A stretch of 6,322 nt of DNA from Bacteroidota bacterium (GTDB lineage Bacteria > Bacteroidota > Bacteroidia > Chitinophagales > LD1), in contig CANGXE010000098.1 of NCBI GenBank assembly GCA_947457525.1, positions 1 to 6,322 of the forward strand, in the 5' to 3' direction. Within the stretch, counting starts at the first letter, position 1, and each line of letters opens with the position of its first letter. Under the pieces are notes generated by a model that saw only the letters and a list, made by a program, of their open reading frames with translations, searched no databases and was not told the DNA's origin. Below, piece after piece: positions 1-6,278 of this stretch. The position numbers were made by a program, and so were the translations under genes.

Positions 1-1790
1 GCTTGTATGAGATTTTCACCACCAACTATATTGACGAAGGCGATTTACATTTAGATTATCGCCCACTAGTGAAAGCGAGCTATGCCGTGGAGTATAGTTT
101 TTTTGGTTGGAACCCACACATCAGTCACTTTATAAATGTATTACTTTATGCCATCGGTGTGGTGCTGTTATTTCAGGTGCTGATGCTCATTTTTGGTGCG
201 GAATATTTCACGGCTATTTTAATAGGGACGTTAATTTATGCTGTGCATCCGATACATACCGAAGTGGTGGCTAGTTTAAAAAACCGAGATGAACTGTTGG
301 TGCTTGTGTTTACACTATTTACCGCCCGAACACTGCTTTCAGCTTCCAAGATAAACGCATCGTCTCTTGGATCAGTTAGCTTTTTCTTCTTGCTGGCTCT
401 TATGTCAAAAATTAGTGCACTACCTTTTTTTGCTTCTATACCTATGATGCTGTATTGGAAGCAACGTAACACTAAATCTGCTTTACTTGTTTTTGGTGTG
501 CTTGGCTTAGTAGCTGCGGTTTACTACACAAGCATCATAAGCCTCTTGCCAGGGTTTGCGCGACCTTACGAGTTTGTCGAAACGCCTTTTCCTTACCTCA
601 ACGATTGGTCGCTGAAATTAGGGACAGCTTTTTATACTTTATTGCTTCATCTAAAGTTATTGGTGTTTCCCTTTCCACTAAGGTTTTACTATGGTTACGG
701 GTTGGTTGAATTGCAATCGTTCTTTACACTTTGGCCGATGGTATCTGTTATGTTATATATATCCATTGCCGCTGCTGCCTTTTATTTTTTTCGCAAAAAC
801 CCTTTTATCTCTTTCTTTCTTTTTTTCTTCCTCGTTCAAATCTCGCTTTACAGCAACTTAGTTTTACCACTAGCTGGCATGGTAGCCGAGCGGGGTCTTT
901 TTTTTGCTTCAGTATCGTTAGCTTTCTTAACTGGCTATGCCTTACATTATTTTTTCTCCAGAAAAACTATAGCAAAGCATAAGCCGACAGAATTGGCTTT
1001 GTTCCAACTTTCAATAGTAGGATGGGGAGTTTTGAGTGCTTTACTGCTGGTGTACACTTCGGCTACTTTTCTGCGCAATAGAGAATGGAACACCACTATT
1101 TCTTTGTTAGAAGCAGACAGCAAATATGTAGTCGCTTCTGCGCGTGCCAATTATATGATTGCTAAAGAAATCAGACGGCTGTATCGCCTAGATGAACAGC
1201 TGACTCCAGAACTGTTGACCGCTCAATCTGACAGAGCGATTTCTTTTTATGAATTGGCATTGAAAGCATATCCAAATTACACTTTGGCGATGGAAGAACT
1301 CGGCTCTGTATACACCATTGAACGAAAAGACTTGGTAAAAGGCATTCCTCTTTTTCAGCAAGCATTTACTATTGATTCTTCTTTGTACAAATCGGCTTAT
1401 AACATTGGCTATGCTGCTATCAAACGCCAAGATGAACCTTTAGCAAAACTTTGGTTTGAACAGGCGGTGAAAGCCAACCCCAAGCACGACAAATCGCTCA
1501 TTGAATTAGCCAAAATTTATTACAAAAACGGAGAGAAACAAAAAGCACTGGCTTGTAACGATACGCTGGCCAAGTATTACCCTAATCTGGCTTTGCCTTA
1601 CTACAATTATGGCGTTTTTTATATGCTAGAGGGTGATACCGTCAATGCCGTACGCAACTTTGAGCAAGATATTCGACTAGGCGAACAAGAACTTTTCCCA
1701 TATCAGTTTCTATTTAAATATTATCTACAACAGCGCGATACCGCCAATGCCTTGCGTGTTAGAAATTCTGCACCGCGCAAATCGCGATAA
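1..1790 (+). CDS. TMTC-like GT-C membrane glycosyltransferase with C-terminal TPR domain (5' partial)
   Basis: This frame is open from the window edge, so the N-terminus is missing; the first in-frame TTG at 3 is unlikely to be the start. About 595 residues are visible. The first ~360 are very hydrophobic, with roughly nine or ten membrane segments. Motifs shared with TMTC-type GT-C enzymes are YRPL (19-22), HPIHTEVV followed by KNRDELL (82-99), FPFPL in a periplasmic-type loop (222-226) and AERGLFFAS (295-303). A tryptophan-led segment (W362) then leads into TPR-like helices at about 410-585, with typical ALKAYPN and AVKANP ends. GT-C enzymes move a sugar from a polyprenyl-phosphate donor to an acceptor on the outer face of the membrane; TPRs usually bind protein partners. 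By comparison with the family, the missing part should hold the first membrane helix and the acidic catalytic loop. Class is confident; sugar and acceptor are unknown. It could serve protein O-glycosylation or surface-glycan assembly. Confidence 0.82.
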   Translation, partial: LYEIFTTNYIDEGDLHLDYRPLVKASYAVEYSFFGWNPHISHFINVLLYAIGVVLLFQVLMLIFGAEYFTAILIGTLIYAVHPIHTEVVASLKNRDELLVLVFTLFTARTLLSASKINASSLGSVSFFFLLALMSKISALPFFASIPMMLYWKQRNTKSALLVFGVLGLVAAVYYTSIISLLPGFARPYEFVETPFPYLNDWSLKLGTAFYTLLLHLKLLVFPFPLRFYYGYGLVELQSFFTLWPMVSVMLYISIAAAAFYFFRKNPFISFFLFFFLVQISLYSNLVLPLAGMVAERGLFFASVSLAFLTGYALHYFFSRKTIAKHKPTELALFQLSIVGWGVLSALLLVYTSATFLRNREWNTTISLLEADSKYVVASARANYMIAKEIRRLYRLDEQLTPELLTAQSDRAISFYELALKAYPNYTLAMEELGSVYTIERKDLVKGIPLFQQAFTIDSSLYKSAYNIGYAAIKRQDEPLAKLWFEQAVKANPKHDKSLIELAKIYYKNGEKQKALACNDTLAKYYPNLALPYYNYGVFYMLEGDTVNAVRNFEQDIRLGEQELFPYQFLFKYYLQQRDTANALRVRNSAPRKSR

Positions 1791-1795
1791 AAAGT

Positions 1796-1804
1796 TTACT
1801 TTGC
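1796..1804 (+). promoter_or_regulatory. Bacteroidota -7-like promoter element before the ACP gene
   Basis: TTACTTTGC lies 4 bases before the ATG at 1809 and differs at one position from the Bacteroidota -7 consensus TAnnTTTG. No convincing -33 TTG is found 17-23 bases upstream, where the sequence is the end of the preceding coding region. The same element with one change precedes comM, which raises confidence. If it is used, the transcript would start at or very near the start codon, and the ACP would be the first gene of its own operon rather than a read-through product of the glycosyltransferase gene. Confidence 0.45.
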
Positions 1805-1808
1805 AGCT

Positions 1809-2045
1809 ATGGAATTAAACAACTTTGTTGAAAAAATGGCGGACTGTTTTAATCAAACCGAAGCTTCGGAGATTACACCAAGCACCCGCTTTCGCGAGCT
1901 CGAAGAATGGGGCAGCATGATGGCCTTAATTGTGATTGCTATGATTGATTCCGATTTTAATAAAACTGTAGATGCCGATGATTTGAAAGCGGCCAACACC
2001 ATCGAAGAGCTTTTAACTATAGTACAAAACAAGCCGACTAACTAA
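1809..2045 (+). CDS. Acyl carrier protein, non-housekeeping type
   Basis: This 78-residue acidic protein has the length and helix pattern of an acyl carrier protein. Helix I is about residues 4-16. The loop reaches FRELEEWGSM, and Ser36 sits where AcpP carries its 4'-phosphopantetheine arm. Helix II (SMMALIVIAMIDSDF) follows, and the C-terminal helix is IEELLTIVQ. Housekeeping ACPs have DSL at the attachment site; here it is GSM after a tryptophan, a form I associate with specialised carrier proteins in glycan or secondary pathways. The ATG at 1809 is the only sensible start: it gives a normal N-terminus and follows the promoter-like box. Stop and next start are 6 bases apart, so the neighbouring KAS III is the probable partner. 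It would be cytoplasmic and need a phosphopantetheinyl transferase encoded elsewhere. Confidence 0.88.
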   Translation: MELNNFVEKMADCFNQTEASEITPSTRFRELEEWGSMMALIVIAMIDSDFNKTVDADDLKAANTIEELLTIVQNKPTN

Positions 2046-2051
2046 TTCGAC

Positions 2052-3107
2052 ATGCGCGTTTTTTCTGTTCCTAACGTACGAATTAAAGGAGTGGCTGCGG
2101 CAGTGCCTGCAACTACGGCTGATAATCTCGACTGCGCGTTAATGAACGAAAAAGAGCGTGAACTTTTTGTAAAAACCGTAGGCATTCGCTATCGCAAAGT
2201 GGCGCCAAAAAACATCACTGCTGCCGACCTCTGTGAAGCCGCGACAAAAAGATTAATCACCGACCTCAACTGGTTAGTAGAAGATGTTTCCATCCTAATC
2301 TTTATCACCCAAACGCCTGATTATATTATTCCCAATTCGGCTTCACTGTTGCAACACAAATTGGGCTTGTCGAAAAACTGTATTGCTTTTGATGTTAACC
2401 TCGGATGTTCGGGTTATGTTTATGGTTTGAGCATTATCAGTAGTTTGTTGCAAAGCCAAATTGGTGGAAAGGCGTTATTGCTAGTTGGCGATGTATCCAC
2501 CCACATCATATCACCCAACGATAAAAGCACGGTGCCACTCTTCAGTGATGCCGGTTCTGCTACCGCGTTAGAGTTTTCACTAGGCGGAAAGATGACTTTC
2601 CACTTACAAACAGATGGTGCAGGATTTGACGATATCATAGTACCCGATGGTGGATTTCGCCAACCAATAAACGAAACTAGTTTTGAGGATCAAGAATATA
2701 CATTGGGCGTGGTGCGCAATCGCGCGCAAATGAAACTCGATGGACTAAAGATTTTCAATTTTGCCCTGCGTGAAGTGGCGCCAAATATTAATACTTTATT
2801 GAAAGAAGCCATCATTGATAAAGATAGTATTGACTATGTGTTACTACACCAAGCCAATTTGTTGATGCTCGAGAGTGTGCGCAAAAAACTGCAATTGTAT
2901 CCCGAACGCGTACCTTATTCGCTACATGATTTTGGCAACACCAGCTCGGCTTCTATACCGGTAACGATGGTGGCTAATCTTCGTCATCAACTCGCTAACC
3001 AATCTTTGCGCCTTTTGCTTTCGGGCTTTGGCGTTGGCTTGTCTTGGGGAAGTTGTTATCTTGGCACCGAAAATATTTGTTGTCCCGAAATGATACTTGT
3101 CGAATGA
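2052..3107 (+). CDS. 3-oxoacyl-ACP synthase III family protein (FabH-like)
   Basis: This 351-residue protein is a complete thiolase-fold condensing enzyme. The triad is intact: Cys119 in FDVNLGCSGYVYG, His266 in HQAN, and Asn296 in GNTSSASIP. The His-Asn spacing of 30 equals that in E. coli FabH (244 and 274). The N-terminal RIKGVAAAVP strand and TVGIR segment also match FabH. KAS III enzymes condense a starter acyl group with malonyl-ACP, or transfer acyl groups. Two residues that contact CoA in E. coli FabH, Trp32 and Arg36, appear to be Leu38 and Thr42 here, so this may not be the housekeeping initiator and may accept another donor such as acyl-ACP. The adjacent ACP and downstream sugar enzymes suggest an acyl group made for a glycan. 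The gene runs directly into the GT2 gene through an ATGA overlap. No ketoreductase is present in the window. Confidence 0.9.
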   Translation: MRVFSVPNVRIKGVAAAVPATTADNLDCALMNEKERELFVKTVGIRYRKVAPKNITAADLCEAATKRLITDLNWLVEDVSILIFITQTPDYIIPNSASLLQHKLGLSKNCIAFDVNLGCSGYVYGLSIISSLLQSQIGGKALLLVGDVSTHIISPNDKSTVPLFSDAGSATALEFSLGGKMTFHLQTDGAGFDDIIVPDGGFRQPINETSFEDQEYTLGVVRNRAQMKLDGLKIFNFALREVAPNINTLLKEAIIDKDSIDYVLLHQANLLMLESVRKKLQLYPERVPYSLHDFGNTSSASIPVTMVANLRHQLANQSLRLLLSGFGVGLSWGSCYLGTENICCPEMILVE

Positions 3108-4033
3108 GTTTCACCTTGCCTTTTTCAGTAGTTGTGCCGGTGTATAACAGCGAACGTACACTCGAAGAAGTCTACGACCGCGTGGCCAATACCTTTGCTG
3201 ACATCAAGAGCGACTTTGAACTCATTTTCGTCAATGACAGCAGCCTTGACCGAAGCTGGGAAATCATTCATCAAATCAAAAGCAAACATCCCAACAAAGT
3301 TATTGGCATCAACCTCCGCAAAAATACCGGACAACACAACGCACTTCTCTGCGGGTTTCAATTTGCGAAAGGCGAATATGTGATTACGCTCGATGACGAC
3401 TTACAGTTTTTCCCGGAAGACATTGCCCTGATGGTGGCACGCGCGCGCGAAAGCAAGGCAGACATGGTTTATGGCTATTACGAAGCCGAACGCCAACACA
3501 GTCTTTACCGCAAACTTGGTAGCAACTTTGTGGCCTACATCTTCGAGCGATTTGGCAACACGGTGGGCCAAGGCTCTAGTTTCAAAATCATTCACCACAC
3601 GGTGATTGATAAAGTAAAACACTACAATCACTCTTACGCCTTCATTGATGAAATTCTTTCGTGGCACACCACCAAAATAGATTGGCAAGAGGTACGCCAT
3701 GCTCCGCGCAGAGAAGGCCAATCCGGCTACAGTGTATTTAAACTAATCTTTCTTACACTCCATCTCGTGTTTGGGTACACTACTATTCCTCTTCGATTCA
3801 TGACCTGGTTTGGCTTAGCAGCGTTTTGGATTTCCCTAGGCTTCATTGCCTACTTCCTCTACATGAAATTTGCCTATGGTGCTTACATTGGTTTCACCGC
3901 CCTAATCTCTGCTGTGGCTCTGTCGAGCGGCTTGATTTTATTTAGTCTGGGTGTCATTGGTGAATATCTCCACCGCATCCTTTCGCTCCAACATCGAAAG
4001 CCACCCTATTTAGTTCAAGAAATTTTGCGCTAA
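3104..4033 (+). CDS. Polyprenyl-phosphate glycosyltransferase, GT2 (DPM1/ArnC/GtrB type)
   Basis: I start this protein at the ATG at 3104, giving 309 residues. It overlaps the KAS III stop codon by four bases (ATGA), and the N-terminus SFTLPFSVVVPVYNSERTL is normal for the family. The upstream in-frame ATG at 3044 would add 20 residues inside KAS III that do not look like a GT2 start. The GT-A domain shows VVVPVYN (9-15), VNDSSLD (43-49), NTGQHNALLCGF (74-85), the metal-binding DDDLQ (97-101) and RREGQSGYS (202-210), equivalent to the RxxGxSxY of DPM1-like enzymes. Two membrane helices follow at about 233-255 and 264-286, then the GEYLHRI tail typical of GtrB and ArnC. Such enzymes transfer a sugar from a nucleotide donor to undecaprenyl phosphate at the cytoplasmic face. 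The sugar cannot be read from sequence. Coupling to the acyl genes and a GNAT suggests a modified amino sugar, but that is inference. Confidence 0.9.
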   Translation: MSFTLPFSVVVPVYNSERTLEEVYDRVANTFADIKSDFELIFVNDSSLDRSWEIIHQIKSKHPNKVIGINLRKNTGQHNALLCGFQFAKGEYVITLDDDLQFFPEDIALMVARARESKADMVYGYYEAERQHSLYRKLGSNFVAYIFERFGNTVGQGSSFKIIHHTVIDKVKHYNHSYAFIDEILSWHTTKIDWQEVRHAPRREGQSGYSVFKLIFLTLHLVFGYTTIPLRFMTWFGLAAFWISLGFIAYFLYMKFAYGAYIGFTALISAVALSSGLILFSLGVIGEYLHRILSLQHRKPPYLVQEILR

Positions 4034-4040
4034 TATTAGC
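4029..4040 (+). repeat. 12-bp perfect palindrome at the GT2/GNAT junction
   Basis: GCTAATATTAGC is a perfect inverted repeat that spans the GT2 stop codon (TAA at 4031-4033) and ends two bases before the GNAT start codon. It could be a small protein-binding site or affect initiation of the GNAT. A 12-base palindrome is expected about once by chance in a window of this size, so function is uncertain. Confidence 0.3.
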
Positions 4041-4041
4041 C

Positions 4042-4689
4042 ATGCAAATCAATCGCTACGGCATCGCGTTAAAACGATTATCCGCCTCCGACATCGAGTT
4101 GGTGCGGCAGTGGCGAAACGATCCCAAGATAGCCCAACACATGTTCTACAAAGTCGCTATCTCACCCGAGCAGCAGCGCGATTGGTTCCTGTCTGTCAAC
4201 AACACATCCAACTTCTTCTTTCTGATTAGCCACCACGACCAACCGGTTGGCCTAATCAACATTTCAAGCATAGACTGGGAAAAAGGCACCGCCTACAGCG
4301 GCCTATTTATTTATGATAACCATTGCCTATCTAGCGATGTGCCCGTAATGGCCTCTCTCGCAATGCTCGATGTTTTCTTTCTGCTCTTTGGCTTGCAGCG
4401 TGTTTACGCCAAAGTCAAAGGCGACAACTTGGTGGCTCATCAATACAACACCACCCTCGGCTTCACCCGCACCAAAAAAATAGAACTCGGCCAAGGATTC
4501 GAATATGAACTCACCCAAAACAACTACCTCGCCAAAGCGCACCACATCCGCCAAGCGGCCATACGCATCAAAGGCAATCAAACTATTATTCAGTTTCATC
4601 AACAAGATGAAGTCAATACCTTTTTAAAAGAAAAACTTATGGTACTACCAAATGCATTGGTACAATCATTGGAAATGATAATAAGATAA
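4042..4689 (+). CDS. GNAT family acyltransferase, PseH-like, with C-terminal extension
   Basis: This 215-residue protein matches GNAT sugar N-acetyltransferases of the PseH/RimJ-like type. Visible are LVRQWRNDPKI (20-30), the ISPEQQRDWF helix (40-49), a PVGLINI strand, and the C-terminal core VYAKVKGDNLVAHQYNTTLGF (121-141), where N129 and the LGF end are characteristic. The usual pyrophosphate loop (R/Q-x-x-G-x-G/A) is not visible: residues 94-106 read HCLSSDVPVMASL instead, so CoA binding may be altered. The GNAT fold should end near residue 170. A further ~40 residues (177-215) lie in a stretch of about 28% GC, against about 53% in the preceding 120 bases. The ATG at 4042, 8 bases after the GT2 stop, gives a normal GNAT N-terminus. 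A likely job is N-acylation of an amino sugar; the acyl donor could be acetyl-CoA or the acyl-ACP of this operon. Protein acetylation is a less likely alternative. Confidence 0.8.
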   Translation: MQINRYGIALKRLSASDIELVRQWRNDPKIAQHMFYKVAISPEQQRDWFLSVNNTSNFFFLISHHDQPVGLINISSIDWEKGTAYSGLFIYDNHCLSSDVPVMASLAMLDVFFLLFGLQRVYAKVKGDNLVAHQYNTTLGFTRTKKIELGQGFEYELTQNNYLAKAHHIRQAAIRIKGNQTIIQFHQQDEVNTFLKEKLMVLPNALVQSLEMIIR

Positions 4690-4695
4690 CAATAC

Positions 4696-6243
4696 TTACC
4701 CGCCCCAATCTTCTCTATCCAAACTTCGGAAGTGAATAGCTTCTGCGAGGTGTTCAGTTTTGATTTCTTCGCTGTCGGCTAGGTCGGCAATGGTGCGGCT
4801 CACTTTGATAATGCGATCATAAGCGCGAGCCGAAAGGTTAAGCTTTTGCATAGCGCGTTTGAGTAAGGTGCGCCCGGCTTCAGTAATTTGGCAAATTTCC
4901 TGCACTGTTTGCGACTCCATTTGTGCATTGCTGTGAATGCCCAAGTTTTTTTCAAAGCGCTTGGCTTGAATTTCGCGAGCGCGGATTACTCGTTCGCGGA
5001 TGTCTGCGCTGTTGCCACTGCGTTTATCGCCCGACAATTCGTTAAAAGAAACTGGTGTAACCTCAACGTGTAAATCTATTCGATCAAGCAGCGGGCCTGA
5101 TATTTTATTTAGGTATTTTTGCACAACACCCGGAGCGCAAACACATTCCTTTTCGGGATGATTAAAATAACCACATGGACATGGGTTCATGGAGGCCACG
5201 AGCATAAAACTAGCCGGATAAGTCACCGATAATTTGGAGCGAGAAATAGTAACTCTGCGCTCCTCCATCGGTTGGCGCATCACTTCTAAAACTGTGCGCT
5301 TAAACTCTGGCAATTCATCCAAAAAAAGTACGCCATTATGTGACAAAGAAATTTCTCCGGGCTGCGGATTAGATCCTCCTCCTACAAGTGCCACATCGCT
5401 AATGGTGTGGTGAGGCGCTCGGAAAGGACGACTATAAATTAATGAAGTGTTTTTAGATAAGCGACCGGCAACAGAATGTATCTTAGTAGTTTCTAAAGCT
5501 TCTGCCAAAGTGAGTGGAGGCAAGATAGTGGGCATACGCTTAGCCAACATCGTTTTGCCGGCTCCAGGTGGGCCTATCAATATCACATTATGACCACCCG
5601 CAGCGGCAATCTCTAAAGCGCGCTTGATATTTTCTTGGCCTTTCACATCTGCAAAATCACAATCTAAATGCATGTTATTGGCCGCAAACTCTTGACGAGT
5701 GTCCACTATGGTAGGTTCTATTTGAACTTTGTCGTCAATAAAATCTACTACTTGCTTGAGCGACTCCACGCCTATCACTTCGAGTTGATTAACAATAGCC
5801 GCCTCACGAGCATTTTGAGCCGGAAGAATGATGCCTTTAAATTTTTCTTTGCGCGCTTGAATGGCAATTGGTAAAGCTCCGCGAATGGGCAAAATGCTGC
5901 CATCGAGCGATAGCTCACCCATGATGATATAATCTTTCAACAGGTCTACATTTTGGATTTGGCCGGACGAAGCCAATGTGCCGATAGCCATCGGCAAATC
6001 ATAGGCCGTGCCTTCTTTGCGCACATCGGCCGGAGAGAGATTAAACACCACACGAGCACGAGGCATACGCAAGCCCGATTGTTTCACTGCAGTTTCAATT
6101 CGAGGAATAGCTTCACGCACAGCATTGTCGGGTAACCCCACTACTACATAATTCATTTTGCCTTCACCACCCACGTTTACTTCAATAGTAATCGTAGCCG
6201 CATCTACGCCATAAACAGCACTGCCATACGTCTTTGCTAACAT
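4696..6243 (-). CDS. comM: ComM/YifB family AAA+ ATPase (Mg-chelatase-like)
   Basis: This is a complete 515-residue ComM/YifB protein. The N-terminal ChlI/Lon-like domain covers about 1-170, with MNYVVVGLPDNAVREA (30-45) and FNLSPADVRKEGTAYDLP (67-84). The AAA+ domain has Walker A GPPGAGKT (224-231), RAPHHTISD (275-283), Walker B VLFLDE (305-310), sensor-like MNP (352-354) and the arginine-finger type LLDRID (385-390). Cys355, Cys357, Cys367 and Cys369 form the family's probable zinc site, at CPCG and CVC. A C-terminal Mg-chelatase helical domain ends with LSARAYDRIIKVSRT (470-484). ComM is a hexameric DNA motor that drives branch migration when foreign single-stranded DNA is integrated during natural transformation; its distribution is wide, including species not known to be competent. 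Length is normal and no residue is missing. It converges on the GNAT gene with 6 bases between stops and has its own promoter-like element, so it is probably unrelated to the glycan genes. Confidence 0.95.
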   Translation of the reverse strand: MLAKTYGSAVYGVDAATITIEVNVGGEGKMNYVVVGLPDNAVREAIPRIETAVKQSGLRMPRARVVFNLSPADVRKEGTAYDLPMAIGTLASSGQIQNVDLLKDYIIMGELSLDGSILPIRGALPIAIQARKEKFKGIILPAQNAREAAIVNQLEVIGVESLKQVVDFIDDKVQIEPTIVDTRQEFAANNMHLDCDFADVKGQENIKRALEIAAAGGHNVILIGPPGAGKTMLAKRMPTILPPLTLAEALETTKIHSVAGRLSKNTSLIYSRPFRAPHHTISDVALVGGGSNPQPGEISLSHNGVLFLDELPEFKRTVLEVMRQPMEERRVTISRSKLSVTYPASFMLVASMNPCPCGYFNHPEKECVCAPGVVQKYLNKISGPLLDRIDLHVEVTPVSFNELSGDKRSGNSADIRERVIRAREIQAKRFEKNLGIHSNAQMESQTVQEICQITEAGRTLLKRAMQKLNLSARAYDRIIKVSRTIADLADSEEIKTEHLAEAIHFRSLDREDWGG

Positions 6244-6248
6244 AACTG

Positions 6249-6278
6249 CAAAATAAAGGATATGAAGTAATTATTCAA
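6249..6278 (-). promoter_or_regulatory. Probable Bacteroidota promoter of comM
   Basis: On the reverse strand, TTG (6276-6278) is followed after 19 bases by TTATTTTG (6249-6256), five bases from the comM ATG. This matches the Bacteroidota layout TTG-N17-23-TAnnTTTG with one mismatch in the -7 box. The -7 box to ATG stretch differs at only two of 17 bases from that before the ACP gene at 1795-1811. The leader would be very short or absent. Confidence 0.6.

Noticed and set aside
785..905. T-runs of 7 and 8 bases (785-791, 898-905) as possible frameshift sites
   Set aside because: The GT-C frame stays open across both, with conserved motifs on either side (AERGLFFAS spans the second), so nothing indicates a shift or sequencing error.
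731..982. Hydrophobic + strand open frame of 83 codons
   Set aside because: It overlaps the membrane part of the GT-C gene in another frame; its hydrophobic look comes from the T-rich sequence.
3044..3103. Upstream ATG giving a 329-residue GT2 protein
   Set aside because: The 20 extra residues lie inside the KAS III coding region and do not resemble a GT2 N-terminus. The ATG at 3104 overlaps the stop codon by four bases, a classic coupled start.
3401..3721. Reverse-strand open frame of 106 codons
   Set aside because: It lies wholly inside the GT2 gene opposite its conserved motifs and has no family features; it is a shadow of the real frame.
4327..4605. Reverse-strand open frame of 92 codons
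   Set aside because: It is opposite the GNAT gene, has no recognisable domain, and follows the codon pattern of the sense gene.
4640..4662. Stem TACCAA-ATGCA-TTGGTA (4646-4662) with a nearby TGGTA copy, as a terminator
   Set aside because: The stem is only 6 base pairs and A/T-rich. No T-run follows on the + strand. On the reverse strand the T-rich stretch starts well past the stem, so it does not look like an intrinsic terminator.
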